Below, in pieces: positions 1 to 6,046 of a stretch of 8,287 bases of DNA. The position numbers and the translations under genes were made by a program. The stretch is taken from positions 1 through 8,287 of the forward strand of contig JAUXEA010000017.1 in assembly GCA_030620695.1 (NCBI GenBank). The letters are read 5' to 3'. The stretch comes from Candidatus Aenigmatarchaeota archaeon (GTDB taxonomy: Archaea; Aenigmatarchaeota; Aenigmatarchaeia; QMZS01). A model generated the notes under the pieces. The model searched no databases and was not told the origin of the DNA. It was given only the letters and a program-made list of their open reading frames with translations. Positions within the stretch are counted from its first letter, which is position 1, and each line of letters opens with the position of its first letter.

Positions 1-66
1 CGTCCGAAGGATGAGCGTTCAAAAGGAAAACGAATGTTCTATGATAGAAGATATATTTTTAAGTAG
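1..66 (+). CDS. C-terminal end of an unidentified plus-strand gene (partial)
   Basis: The first frame is open from the window edge to a TAG at 64-66 and encodes 21 residues of a strongly basic tail that includes KGKRMFYDRRYIF. The basic, aromatic-rich ending would suit a nucleic-acid-binding or ribosome-associated protein, but I do not recognise the family. The gene would converge on tatD and overlap its stop by 8 bases, in keeping with the tight packing elsewhere. The second frame is also open to a TAG at 68-70, so the choice of frame rests only on the look of the residues. Twenty-one open codons can occur by chance. Confidence 0.35.
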   Translation, partial: RPKDERSKGKRMFYDRRYIFK

Positions 67-817
67 ATAGATTTAAATCAAAGAATTTTATCGCATTCCC
101 TGTTATTATTTTGTCAACTTCTTCAAAACTTAGATTTTTCAATTCCGCGATTTTTTCAATAACTAATTTTACAGAAGTTGGTTCATTTCTTTTTCCAAAT
201 CCGAGCCAGGGAGAATCTGTCTCTGTCATTAGTTTTTCAATTGGCATATTTTTCACAATCTTTTTTATACTTTTACTTCTAAAAATCGAAGTATTTACAG
301 AAACGAAATAGTTGTTTTGGATTATTTCTGAAAGTAAATTTTTATCTGTGAAATAATGAAGCAAAACTTTTTCTGCTCTCTGCTCTATCAAAATTTTTAT
401 GCAGTCTTCAGTAGCATCTCTTGAGTGAACAATTATTGGCAGATTTAATTTCTTTGCAAGTTTAATTTGCTCAACAAAAAGTTTCTTTTGTTCTTCTCTT
501 GATTTTAAGTCTTTAATCCAGTAATAGTCCAGACCGCATTCTCCGATTCCAACCAAATTATTCTTATTTTTTTCTATCTTTCCCAGATATTTGTCTATCT
601 CCTCCCTGGAAATCTCGGAAACAAATTCCGGGTGAAAACCAGCAGTAAGAAAAACAAAGCCCTTATTTCTTCTAACAATCTCCAGACTTTTCTCAAAATC
701 TTTTGGATGAGCACAGCAGGTAATTACTGCTTTCAGTTCTTTTTTACAGTTTAAAATTACTTCATCCCTATCTTTATCATAATCTTTTTGCTCCAGATGG
801 CAGTGGACATCTATCAT
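59..817 (-). CDS. tatD: TatD-family metal-dependent hydrolase (putative DNase)
   Basis: This 252-aa protein is the usual length for TatD enzymes, TIM-barrel hydrolases with two metal ions that act as 3'-5' exonucleases or endonucleases on DNA, and in some members as D-aminoacyl-tRNA deacylases. The full set of expected ligands is visible: HxH at residues 5-7 (VHCH), GFHP around His62, GIGECGLDYY with Glu93, His131 in IVHSRD, His154 in LLHYF, and Asp201 in TETDSPWL. The C-terminal helix ending GNAIKFF also fits the family. It starts with ATG at 817, where the DVHCH motif follows at once, as is normal for this family. No Shine-Dalgarno site precedes it. A 42-aa gene ends 12 bases upstream on the same strand, so the two are probably cotranscribed. 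Membership is secure; the exact substrate in archaea is not. Confidence 0.93.
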   Translation of the reverse strand: MIDVHCHLEQKDYDKDRDEVILNCKKELKAVITCCAHPKDFEKSLEIVRRNKGFVFLTAGFHPEFVSEISREEIDKYLGKIEKNKNNLVGIGECGLDYYWIKDLKSREEQKKLFVEQIKLAKKLNLPIIVHSRDATEDCIKILIEQRAEKVLLHYFTDKNLLSEIIQNNYFVSVNTSIFRSKSIKKIVKNMPIEKLMTETDSPWLGFGKRNEPTSVKLVIEKIAELKNLSFEEVDKIITGNAIKFFDLNLST

Positions 818-829
818 TAATTAATTGTT

Positions 830-958
830 CTAAATTTCTTCATTAGTTTTTTCGTATACTCCTCTCAGTTTCCCATCATCGGTTATGCAGACAGATAGGT
901 ATTCTTTTTCCCCTACGTGTCTAAATTTGTAACAATTTTCTATATTTTTGTCTTCCAT
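830..958 (-). CDS. Small hypothetical protein, 42 aa
   Basis: An ATG at 958 opens a 42-codon frame ending with TAG at 830, just 12 bases before the tatD start. The product begins MEDKNIENCYKFRHV and is acidic at both ends, with a central stretch GEKEYLSVCITDDGKLRGVY that looks like a short beta-hairpin. It has two cysteines (residues 9 and 24) and no signal peptide or membrane helix. The next small gene upstream carries a similar stretch (GEGDGIYLIIRDKEMKTGIY), which supports both as real. A TATA-like element lies about 27 bases before the start, as in leaderless archaeal transcription. The function is unknown. Tight linkage to tatD is the only functional hint. Confidence 0.5.
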   Translation of the reverse strand: MEDKNIENCYKFRHVGEKEYLSVCITDDGKLRGVYEKTNEEI

Positions 959-979
959 AATTGTAGATTATCCTAAATT

Positions 980-990
980 AAATACTTATA
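980..990 (-). promoter_or_regulatory. Candidate TATA box for the 42-aa gene and tatD
   Basis: On the minus strand this reads TATAAGTATTT, followed by another AT-rich run (TATTTAATTTA, 984 down to 974). Its centre is about 27 bases before the ATG at 958, the spacing expected when an archaeal transcript begins at or next to the start codon. AT-richness makes chance matches common. Confidence 0.35.
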
Positions 991-1012
991 GTTCCATAAA
1001 TTTAGATTTGTT

Positions 1013-1213
1013 TTAAGGTGGATTTTCATAAAATTTTAATCCATCTTGGGTTCTTTCTACATACCTCTCTCCTACAGGAATACAAAATTTGTAATAAATT
1101 CCAGTCTTCATTTCCTTGTCCCTTATAATTAGATATATTCCATCTCCTTCACCTTTTTTATATTTCTCTACTTCTATTAAACCTTCCCTTTCTCCGTCTA
1201 TTATCTCTACCAC
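1013..1213 (-). CDS. Small hypothetical protein, 66 aa
   Basis: A 66-codon frame starts at a GTG at 1213 and ends with TAA at 1013. The protein (MVEIIDGEREGLIEVEK...) is soluble, charged and apparently mostly beta, with no signal peptide, membrane segment or catalytic motif I can name. Residues 31-50 (about GIYLIIRDKEMKTGIYYKF) resemble the centre of the 42-aa product next door: over 22 positions about 7 residues match, including the GE, I-x-D and G-(V/I)-Y positions. There is no ATG near the proposed start, and a TATA-like AATATTTAAA sits about 29 bases upstream of the GTG, which supports this start. Function is unknown. Confidence 0.6.
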   Translation of the reverse strand: MVEIIDGEREGLIEVEKYKKGEGDGIYLIIRDKEMKTGIYYKFCIPVGERYVERTQDGLKFYENPP

Positions 1214-1237
1214 TATATAATTATTAACTCAGAAAAC

Positions 1238-1247
1238 TTTAAATATT
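1238..1247 (-). promoter_or_regulatory. Candidate TATA box for the 66-aa gene
   Basis: On the minus strand this reads AATATTTAAA, centred about 29 bases before the GTG at 1213. The spacing and sequence fit an archaeal TATA box serving a nearly leaderless message. This is inferred by eye only. Confidence 0.4.
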
Positions 1248-1262
1248 CACAATTACTGAAAC

Positions 1263-1898
1263 TCAGAAATCAAGCCCGGGGAAGGTTTTTTTCTCTTCAT
1301 AAAAATAGTGCTTTTTTTCTTCCAGGTGGGTAACCAAATCTGCAATTTTGATAATTCTCTCTGAAGCAAATCTTCCTGTCAGGATAAAATTTATATTTTT
1401 TCTCCTCTCCAACAAAGAAATAATTTCATCTTCATTAACAAGTTTGAATTTTATTGCATACAGAATTTCATCCAGGATAATTAATTTATATTTTCTGTTT
1501 CTAAGCAATTCATTGGCAAATTCTACTCCTTTTTTTGCCTTCCTTTTATGTGCTTCAAAAGAACTCAATCTTAAATGGGAAGCGAGTTTATCTGCAGCAA
1601 CCCTCTTGCTCTTTCTTTTCCCGGTAAACAAATCAAGAGAAACAAACTCAACTCCTTTTCCTTTTATCCACCCCCCAAGAGTTGCCTGTGATGTTGCCAG
1701 GAAGAAAGGCGGTCCAAAAAGACAAATATCTATAAATTTGTTATCCTCTATGAACCTGTATTCTCCTGTTTTCCTCCCCTTCATAAACTGCAAAATTGCA
1801 ACATTTCTTCCATAGCCCGCGAATCTTACTGCGTGCCCGAGTGCTGCTGTAGTTTTTCCCTCACCATTTCCGGTGTAAATAAGAATTTTCCCAAGCAT
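1263..1898 (-). CDS. cobO: CobO/BtuR-type corrinoid adenosyltransferase
   Basis: This protein should transfer the 5'-deoxyadenosyl group of ATP to cob(I)alamin or a related corrinoid, giving the adenosyl form used by enzymes such as class II ribonucleotide reductase. Visible family marks are the P-loop GNGEGKTT (residues 10-17), the following AALGHAVRFAGYG helix, AILQFMKG (34-41), the Walker-B-like LIILDEI (139-145), LTGR (173-176), ADLVTHLEEKKH (186-197) and the C-terminal FPGLDF. At 211 aa it is roughly 30 residues longer than typical members. The extra length falls about residues 62-118, where a basic segment (FTGKRKSKRVAADK) appears. No other cobalamin genes are in view, so a salvage role is inferred. 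The ATG at 1898 lies just before the P-loop strand, as expected, with no Shine-Dalgarno site. Confidence 0.85.
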   Translation of the reverse strand: MLGKILIYTGNGEGKTTAALGHAVRFAGYGRNVAILQFMKGRKTGEYRFIEDNKFIDICLFGPPFFLATSQATLGGWIKGKGVEFVSLDLFTGKRKSKRVAADKLASHLRLSSFEAHKRKAKKGVEFANELLRNRKYKLIILDEILYAIKFKLVNEDEIISLLERRKNINFILTGRFASERIIKIADLVTHLEEKKHYFYEEKKTFPGLDF

Positions 1899-1914
1899 AA
1901 ATATCTTTTGTTTT

Positions 1915-1925
1915 TATCTTAAAAA
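1915..1925 (-). promoter_or_regulatory. Candidate TATA box for cobO
   Basis: The minus strand reads TTTTTAAGATA, centred about 22-24 bases before the cobO ATG. This is slightly close for a classical leaderless promoter but is the only AT-box in the 82-bp gap between the ligase stop and cobO. Confidence 0.35.
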
Positions 1926-1942
1926 TGAGTTATGATAATCCC

Positions 1943-1963
1943 AGTTTCTTCTTCTGAGAAACT
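1943..1963. repeat. Short perfect inverted repeat (hairpin)
   Basis: AGTTTCT (1943-1949) and AGAAACT (1957-1963) are perfectly complementary arms of 7 bases around a 7-base loop. The repeat lies in the gap between the ligase stop (1981) and the cobO start (1898), both on the minus strand. It could fold in the ligase mRNA tail and end or stabilise it. No long U-tract follows on the minus strand, so a terminator role is doubtful. Confidence 0.4.
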
Positions 1964-1980
1964 TTTCAAAACTATCTATC

Positions 1981-3642
1981 TTAAACCTCCCCTTTATAAA
2001 TCTTCTTAATCCTCTCCAAAGTATCTGCCTCCTCAACGCTTTTGTCTTCTCTTGTTCTAATCAATTTTGGAAATCTCAGGGCAAAGCCTGATTTGTAATT
2101 TGGAGATTTCTGTAATTCCTGATACCCGACTTCTATAACAATTTTCGGTTTTATAGAGAGAACATTTTCTTTTTCTGTCAAAATTAAAGGCTTTAATCTT
2201 TCTGTCATTTCCTTAAACTGCTCGTCTGTCAGACCAGTTCCCATTTTCCCTATTTCCAGAAGTTCTCCTGTTTCCTCGTCCCTCACAGAGAGAATAAATG
2301 AAGCAAGCCAGTTTGCTCTTCTTCCCTTTCCCCATTCTGCCCCAGTAATCACTAAATCAAGACTTTCTTTTTCAGGCTTTACCTTATACATATACCCAAC
2401 TCTTTTTCCCGGCTGGTAAGGTGCCAAAAGATTTTTTACCATAACACCTTCCTGACCAGAATCAAGAGCTTTTTTATAAAATTGCTCTGTAGGTTTCAGG
2501 TCTTTTGTTCTTATCTGCTCAGCCAATATGAATTTTCCTTTAACTTGTTTTATAATTTCTTCCAGTTTTTTTCTTCTGGCACCAAAACTTTCTTTTAAAA
2601 GTTGTTTTTTGTCTACAAGTAAACAATCAAAAAAATTTATTTGTACCGGAATTTCTTTTGCAATTTTCTCAATATCATATTTTCTGTGAATTCTTTTTGA
2701 AAGTTCCTGAAAAGGGATTGGCTTTCCTGTTTCCTTGTCAATTCCAATAGTCTCCCCTTCAAGAATTGCTTTTTCCGCAAGAATATTTTTTTTGCAAAGT
2801 TCAACTAAATCAGGAAACTGTTTTGTTATATTTTCAAGTCTTCTTGTAAACAGCCATATTTTATCTTTATTTTTCTGTACAAGAGTTCTCATCCCATCAT
2901 ATTTTATCTCAATTGCGGGCTCTTTTGCATCTTCCAAAGCCTCTTTTAGATTCCCTGCTTTTTCTGAAAGCATTACCTTTATTGGTCTTCCGAGTTCAAG
3001 CCGTACATTTTTTAATCCATCTTCGCCTTTTTCCTTTGCAATACCTGCCACTTCCCCAAAATCTGTCTCAAGATTATACGCATATTCCACATCCTCTTTG
3101 CTAACTTCAAAAGCCTGCGCAACAGCATCCCTCATAATCCCCTCCGCAACCCCAAGCCTCAGTTCTTCAAGAATTGTTCTTGTTATATATTTTGTTTGTT
3201 TTGGTTCAGCAGAATTTAGCAACTCTAAAATAATGTTTAATTTTTTAGCCTGTGAACTTTTTCCTGTCAGACCAGCAAGTTCTCTTATTTTATAAAAAAC
3301 CTGTTCAGCACTTAGTTTTCTTTTAAACAAGGCAGATTGTCTTTTCCTCTTTACAAGCTTTTCCGCTACCAATCCGAGGTCCCCGGTTTCCTTAAATTCA
3401 TCAAAAACTTCAGGTTTTGAAAACCCTAATTTCATCAAAGCCTGAATAATTAGTTTATCTGCAATTCCTATTTCCTGCTCCTCACTCTCCAGAAAAATCT
3501 TTCCCTGTAACAAATGAATAACAATCTGTAAATCCTCGGTGTTCAGATTTTTTATAAACTCCGCAACAATATCTCTTTTCTCTAATTTTTTTGTTGTTGC
3601 AGAAAGTTTTTCATAAACTTCAACAAGTTTGGTGTATTCCAT
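1981..3642 (-). CDS. lig: ATP-dependent DNA ligase, archaeal type
   Basis: This 553-aa enzyme seals nicks with 3'-OH and 5'-phosphate ends in replication and repair, through a lysine-AMP intermediate. The length fits archaeal ligases. An all-alpha DNA-binding domain covers roughly residues 1-200, including the family stretch LRLGVAEGIMRDAVAQAF (161-178). The adenylation domain follows: motif I EIKYDGMR with catalytic Lys247, motif III LEGE (294-297), IIIa INFFDCLLVD (335-344), motif IV EGVMVK (398-403) and motif V YKVKP (419-423). The OB-fold domain holds GKMGTGLTDEQF (465-476) and motif VI around Arg523 to Lys534 (RFPKLIRTREDK). All nucleotidyltransferase motifs are intact, so it should be active. 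It begins with ATG at 3642, divergent from the Pus10-like gene only 21 bases away. Confidence 0.96.
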   Translation of the reverse strand: MEYTKLVEVYEKLSATTKKLEKRDIVAEFIKNLNTEDLQIVIHLLQGKIFLESEEQEIGIADKLIIQALMKLGFSKPEVFDEFKETGDLGLVAEKLVKRKRQSALFKRKLSAEQVFYKIRELAGLTGKSSQAKKLNIILELLNSAEPKQTKYITRTILEELRLGVAEGIMRDAVAQAFEVSKEDVEYAYNLETDFGEVAGIAKEKGEDGLKNVRLELGRPIKVMLSEKAGNLKEALEDAKEPAIEIKYDGMRTLVQKNKDKIWLFTRRLENITKQFPDLVELCKKNILAEKAILEGETIGIDKETGKPIPFQELSKRIHRKYDIEKIAKEIPVQINFFDCLLVDKKQLLKESFGARRKKLEEIIKQVKGKFILAEQIRTKDLKPTEQFYKKALDSGQEGVMVKNLLAPYQPGKRVGYMYKVKPEKESLDLVITGAEWGKGRRANWLASFILSVRDEETGELLEIGKMGTGLTDEQFKEMTERLKPLILTEKENVLSIKPKIVIEVGYQELQKSPNYKSGFALRFPKLIRTREDKSVEEADTLERIKKIYKGEV

Positions 3643-3663
3643 AATTAATTTTACTTTAATCTT
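3643..3663. promoter_or_regulatory. Shared divergent promoter region, lig / Pus10-like gene
   Basis: Only 21 bases, about 90% A+T, separate the two divergent start codons, and neither side shows a Shine-Dalgarno site. Promoter elements for each gene must therefore lie partly inside the other gene's first codons, or overlap. AT-rich candidates are ATAATTAATTTTA toward the right gene and ATTAAAGTAAAA toward the ligase. Neither sits at an ideal 26-base distance, so exact boxes are not assigned. Confidence 0.4.
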
Positions 3664-4791
3664 ATGGACTTAACAGAAAGAGTAAAAGAGATTCTGGAAA
3701 AATACTATATTTGTGATGAATGTTTGGGAAGACAGTTTCACAGTATACTTCCAAGAATTTCAAACAGGGAAAAAGGGATAATTCTGAGAACTTATGTTGT
3801 GATGAATTCTATTTTAAAAAACGAAGAAATTAAATTCAAAAAAAGTGAAAACTGCTACCTCTGCAACAACATATTTAATAAAATAGATTTCTATGTTCAG
3901 GAAATCAAAAAGAAATTGAAAGATTATGAATTTAATAGTTTCCTGATGGGTTCAAAAATTCCCCCGGAATTAATTTGTAAGGAGGAAGATTTCTGGGAGG
4001 AAAATGGGGTTGATTTCTGCGAAGCTTTAAAATCAAGTTTTAACAGGGAAATCGGGTATCGCCTGAAAAATCAGATAAAGAAAAAAATTGAATTTGAAAA
4101 TCCTGATATAATGGGTGTTGTTGATTTGGGAACTAATAATATTGGTTTGCAGGTGGCTCCACTTTATGTAAAAGGGAGCTACAAAAAGAAACTGGGAAAA
4201 GGAAAAGTACAAGAGGTTATTGAAAATATTTTAGTTGAAAATAGTCTGGCAAGTGAACCCGTATTTTATTCCATTGGAAGACTGGAACAGAATGTTACAA
4301 CAAGTTGTTACAGACCTTTTATTTTGATGCTAAGGAATCCAAAAAAAAGAAAACTTGGACTGAAAAAAATAAGAGAAAGAATAAACAAACTAAAATCAAT
4401 TTCTGTATCAAATCTGGGTTACTCAGATAAAGAAGAGATTGAGAAAATGAAAACAGAGAAAATCACAGCTTCATATTCTATAACTCTTGAGTTTAACAGG
4501 AAATTGGAAATTAAAGAAATCAGAAAGAAATTAATAGGTCTGAGAAATAAAAGAGTCCTGCAGTTCCTGAAGAAAAAAACAAGAAATCCTTATATCAGAA
4601 AACTGAAAGTAAAAGGGAAAAACAAAAAGTTAATAATTGAAGTAGAGAGCACAGTTGGTTTCTCTGTCAATTCTTTCCTGACCGGAAAAAGCAAGCCGAA
4701 TATAAGAAAATTAATTGGTGAAGATTTTAAAATTAAGGAAATTGTTTTAAAAAGTTACAGGAAGATGAAAACTCATGAAATGTATTTTTAA
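3664..4791 (+). CDS. Pus10-family protein with a degenerate active site
   Basis: Archaeal Pus10 makes pseudouridine at tRNA positions 54 and 55. This 375-aa protein keeps the family layout. An N-terminal zinc-binding region has Cys17/Cys20 in YICDECLGRQF and Cys64/Cys67 in CYLC. A THUMP-like region follows, to about residue 130, and then a divergent catalytic domain with PDIMGVVDLG and PLYVKGSYKKK (about 147-176). The C-terminal signature appears as VESTVGFSVNSFLTGKSKP (residues 327-345). The catalytic motif, normally GRED-x-D-V-R, reads GRLEQNV (205-211): both aspartate positions are replaced, by Glu208 and Asn210. The usual R-x-x-x-Q-T-x-W and Cys-rich stretch after the GRY motif is absent. 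The product is very Lys/Glu-rich. The frame is intact, so this is not an obvious pseudogene. The ATG start puts YICDEC at the usual place. Family membership is fairly sure; catalytic activity is doubtful, so no pus10 symbol is given. Confidence 0.82.
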   Translation: MDLTERVKEILEKYYICDECLGRQFHSILPRISNREKGIILRTYVVMNSILKNEEIKFKKSENCYLCNNIFNKIDFYVQEIKKKLKDYEFNSFLMGSKIPPELICKEEDFWEENGVDFCEALKSSFNREIGYRLKNQIKKKIEFENPDIMGVVDLGTNNIGLQVAPLYVKGSYKKKLGKGKVQEVIENILVENSLASEPVFYSIGRLEQNVTTSCYRPFILMLRNPKKRKLGLKKIRERINKLKSISVSNLGYSDKEEIEKMKTEKITASYSITLEFNRKLEIKEIRKKLIGLRNKRVLQFLKKKTRNPYIRKLKVKGKNKKLIIEVESTVGFSVNSFLTGKSKPNIRKLIGEDFKIKEIVLKSYRKMKTHEMYF

Positions 4792-4792
4792 T

Positions 4793-5116
4793 TTAGCGAC
4801 CACCAAAAGGAAATTTCTGTTCGCACCTGTTTTCACATTCTGTTAAAGTCATATCATCAATACCATAGTACAATCTGCATGCAGTTAATAAACTGTCCTC
4901 ACTCCCATCACTGTTAATGTCCCCGACAAAAATATCTTTCGGGGAAGTTCCTGTTCTAATATATTTTTCACACCCGGAATTAAATGCCTGCTCAAGTCTC
5001 ATACCATAAAAACCCGGGAAACTTCCAGCAAGAAATGTATAACTCAAAAAAACAAGGACTAATATTGCAAGAGATATAATTATTATAGTATTTATTGACA
5101 AAGAAACTCCTTTCAT
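4793..5116 (-). CDS. Prepilin-like secreted protein with a calcium-loop-like motif
   Basis: This 107-aa protein starts MKGVSLSINT, followed by a hydrophobic helix at about residues 10-31. A K-G pair just before an uncleaved hydrophobic helix is how archaeal type IV pilin-like (class III) leaders look, and FlaK/PibD/EppA-type peptidases cut after the Gly. The exterior part has four cysteines (49, 80, 93, 97) and a DINSDGSED stretch (66-74), matching the start of dockerin, EF-hand or FG-GAP type calcium loops, although position 12 of an EF-hand loop is Leu. It is divergent from a similar small gene 26 bases away and ends one base from the Pus10-like stop. It is probably a minor pilin or surface protein; the exact role is not known. 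Confidence 0.75.
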   Translation of the reverse strand: MKGVSLSINTIIIISLAILVLVFLSYTFLAGSFPGFYGMRLEQAFNSGCEKYIRTGTSPKDIFVGDINSDGSEDSLLTACRLYYGIDDMTLTECENRCEQKFPFGGR

Positions 5117-5142
5117 TATTTAATAAGTATTTAATTAAGATT
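5117..5142. promoter_or_regulatory. Shared divergent promoter with direct repeat
   Basis: The 26-bp gap between the two prepilin-like genes consists almost entirely of two near-identical units, TATTTAATAAG (5117-5127) and TATTTAATTAAG (5128-5139). These are TATA-like in both directions, and no Shine-Dalgarno site is visible on either side. One repeat unit could serve each gene, giving linked expression. The left unit lies about 22 bases before the plus-strand ATG at 5143. Confidence 0.5.
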
Positions 5143-5427
5143 ATGAAACTGAAGGGTATTTCATTATCTATTGAAACAATTGTAATTATCATTGTATGTG
5201 TTTTGGTTCTTGTTGTAACAGTTTTATTCTTCTCCGGTGTTTTTAATCCGGGGGCAGAAACAGTTGCAGACCAGGCTGCTTTATCAAAGGAATGTTTAGA
5301 ATGGGGTTGGCATAACCATGACAATGATTATTTTAAAGCTCATCTTGAAGATTATCCTGCACTAAGTAACACTTTTAGTGGAGACCCTGTAAAAGCAGAG
5401 AAATATTGTAAAGGGGAGAAAGAATAA
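5143..5427 (+). CDS. Prepilin-like small secreted protein
   Basis: I place the start at the ATG at 5143, not at an upstream in-frame ATG at 5095, because the protein then begins MKLKGISLSIETI. This matches the leader of the divergent neighbour (MKGVSLSINTI), and the longer form would run into that gene. The 94-aa product has a K-G leader, a Glu at residue 11, a hydrophobic helix at about 12-31, then an exterior tail with Cys41 and Cys79 and a His/Asp-rich stretch WHNHDNDYF. Pilin-like leaders of this type insert in the membrane and are processed after the Gly. Like its neighbour, the first cysteine comes a short way after the helix, so the two are probably distant paralogues. Function beyond pilin-like is unknown. 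Confidence 0.72.
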   Translation: MKLKGISLSIETIVIIIVCVLVLVVTVLFFSGVFNPGAETVADQAALSKECLEWGWHNHDNDYFKAHLEDYPALSNTFSGDPVKAEKYCKGEKE

Positions 5428-5440
5428 TTTTTTGGTTTTT
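5428..5440 (+). terminator. Candidate T-rich archaeal terminator
   Basis: A run of TTTTTTGGTTTTT begins directly after the TAA of the plus-strand prepilin-like gene. Archaeal RNA polymerase commonly stops at U-rich tracts without a hairpin. The convergent nucleotidyltransferase gene ends at 5483, so a stop here is sensible. Confidence 0.45.
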
Positions 5441-5482
5441 CATTGGCGGAAGAAGTAAGGATGAAATGAATTCTTTCTATAT

Positions 5483-6046
5483 TCAAACAAGTCTCACTCC
5501 ATTTTTTATTATTTCCTTTACTAAAGGATCTTTTCTGTTTTTATAGAATAATCTTTTCACGAAAAAATGAATTTCAATATTCTTTTTGTAAACCTTTTCT
5601 AACTTCTGAACTGTTTTTTGAGTAGTTTTTTTATTAAATTTCTCTGTTATCAAAACTGCTAGGTCTACATCAGATTTTTCATTATAAATTAATTTAGAGT
5701 AGGAACCAAACAAATAAACTTCAATTCCTTTTATTATTGAAAATCCTGAGACTAAATCAAGCAATAAAAGATAAATATCAAGAGGTAATTCTTTCAACTC
5801 TTTGTATTGTTTTGACGAAATTTCTATTATTTTTTTTGCATTTTCATTTTGAAAATTTATTTTATAAAAATTTTCATCTCTCTTTAGAATCTTACAGGAT
5901 AACAATCTCAACAAAGCTTTATCCAACGGAACATTATTTAATTTTGTTCTTTCTTTTATTTCTTTCCTTCTGAATCTTGAACCCGGAGACAGAGAAAATA
6001 AACTTATTATTTTAAATGAATCCAAATCAAATATCTGGTTAATCAT
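5483..6046 (-). CDS. MNT-type nucleotidyltransferase with N-terminal winged helix
   Basis: Partner of the HEPN gene just upstream. The start is read as ATG at 6046, not the GTG at 6055, because GGTGA (6056-6052) sits five bases before the ATG like a Shine-Dalgarno site and overlaps the GTG. The product is then 187 aa. Residues 10-70 look like a winged helix-turn-helix (KEIKERTKLNNVPLDKALLR, then a hairpin with KRDENFYKI). The second half is a minimal nucleotidyltransferase fold: FGSYSKLIYNEKSDVDLAVL holds the GS and D-x-D metal ligands (Asp126 and Asp128 in this numbering), and IEIHFF offers a possible third acid. In MntA/HepT-type systems the MNT protein modifies and neutralises the HEPN partner. 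The DNA-binding region suggests it also regulates the pair. The gene is very AT-rich. Confidence 0.8.
   Translation of the reverse strand: MINQIFDLDSFKIISLFSLSPGSRFRRKEIKERTKLNNVPLDKALLRLLSCKILKRDENFYKINFQNENAKKIIEISSKQYKELKELPLDIYLLLLDLVSGFSIIKGIEVYLFGSYSKLIYNEKSDVDLAVLITEKFNKKTTQKTVQKLEKVYKKNIEIHFFVKRLFYKNRKDPLVKEIIKNGVRLV

Noticed and set aside
1348..1815. Plus-strand open frame of 155 codons inside cobO
   Set aside because: It lies wholly antisense to cobO and has no recognisable domain; the cobO motifs on the other strand explain the region.
2735..3295. Plus-strand open frame of 186 codons inside the ligase gene
   Set aside because: It is antisense to a region coding for conserved ligase sequence with intact motifs. 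Its product is a Ser/Phe-rich string typical of the reverse of Lys/Glu-rich coding.
5095..5142. Upstream start adding 16 residues to the plus-strand prepilin-like gene
   Set aside because: It would overlap the divergent gene's start and bury the K-G leader behind a non-typical N-terminus; the ATG at 5143 gives a leader matching the neighbour.
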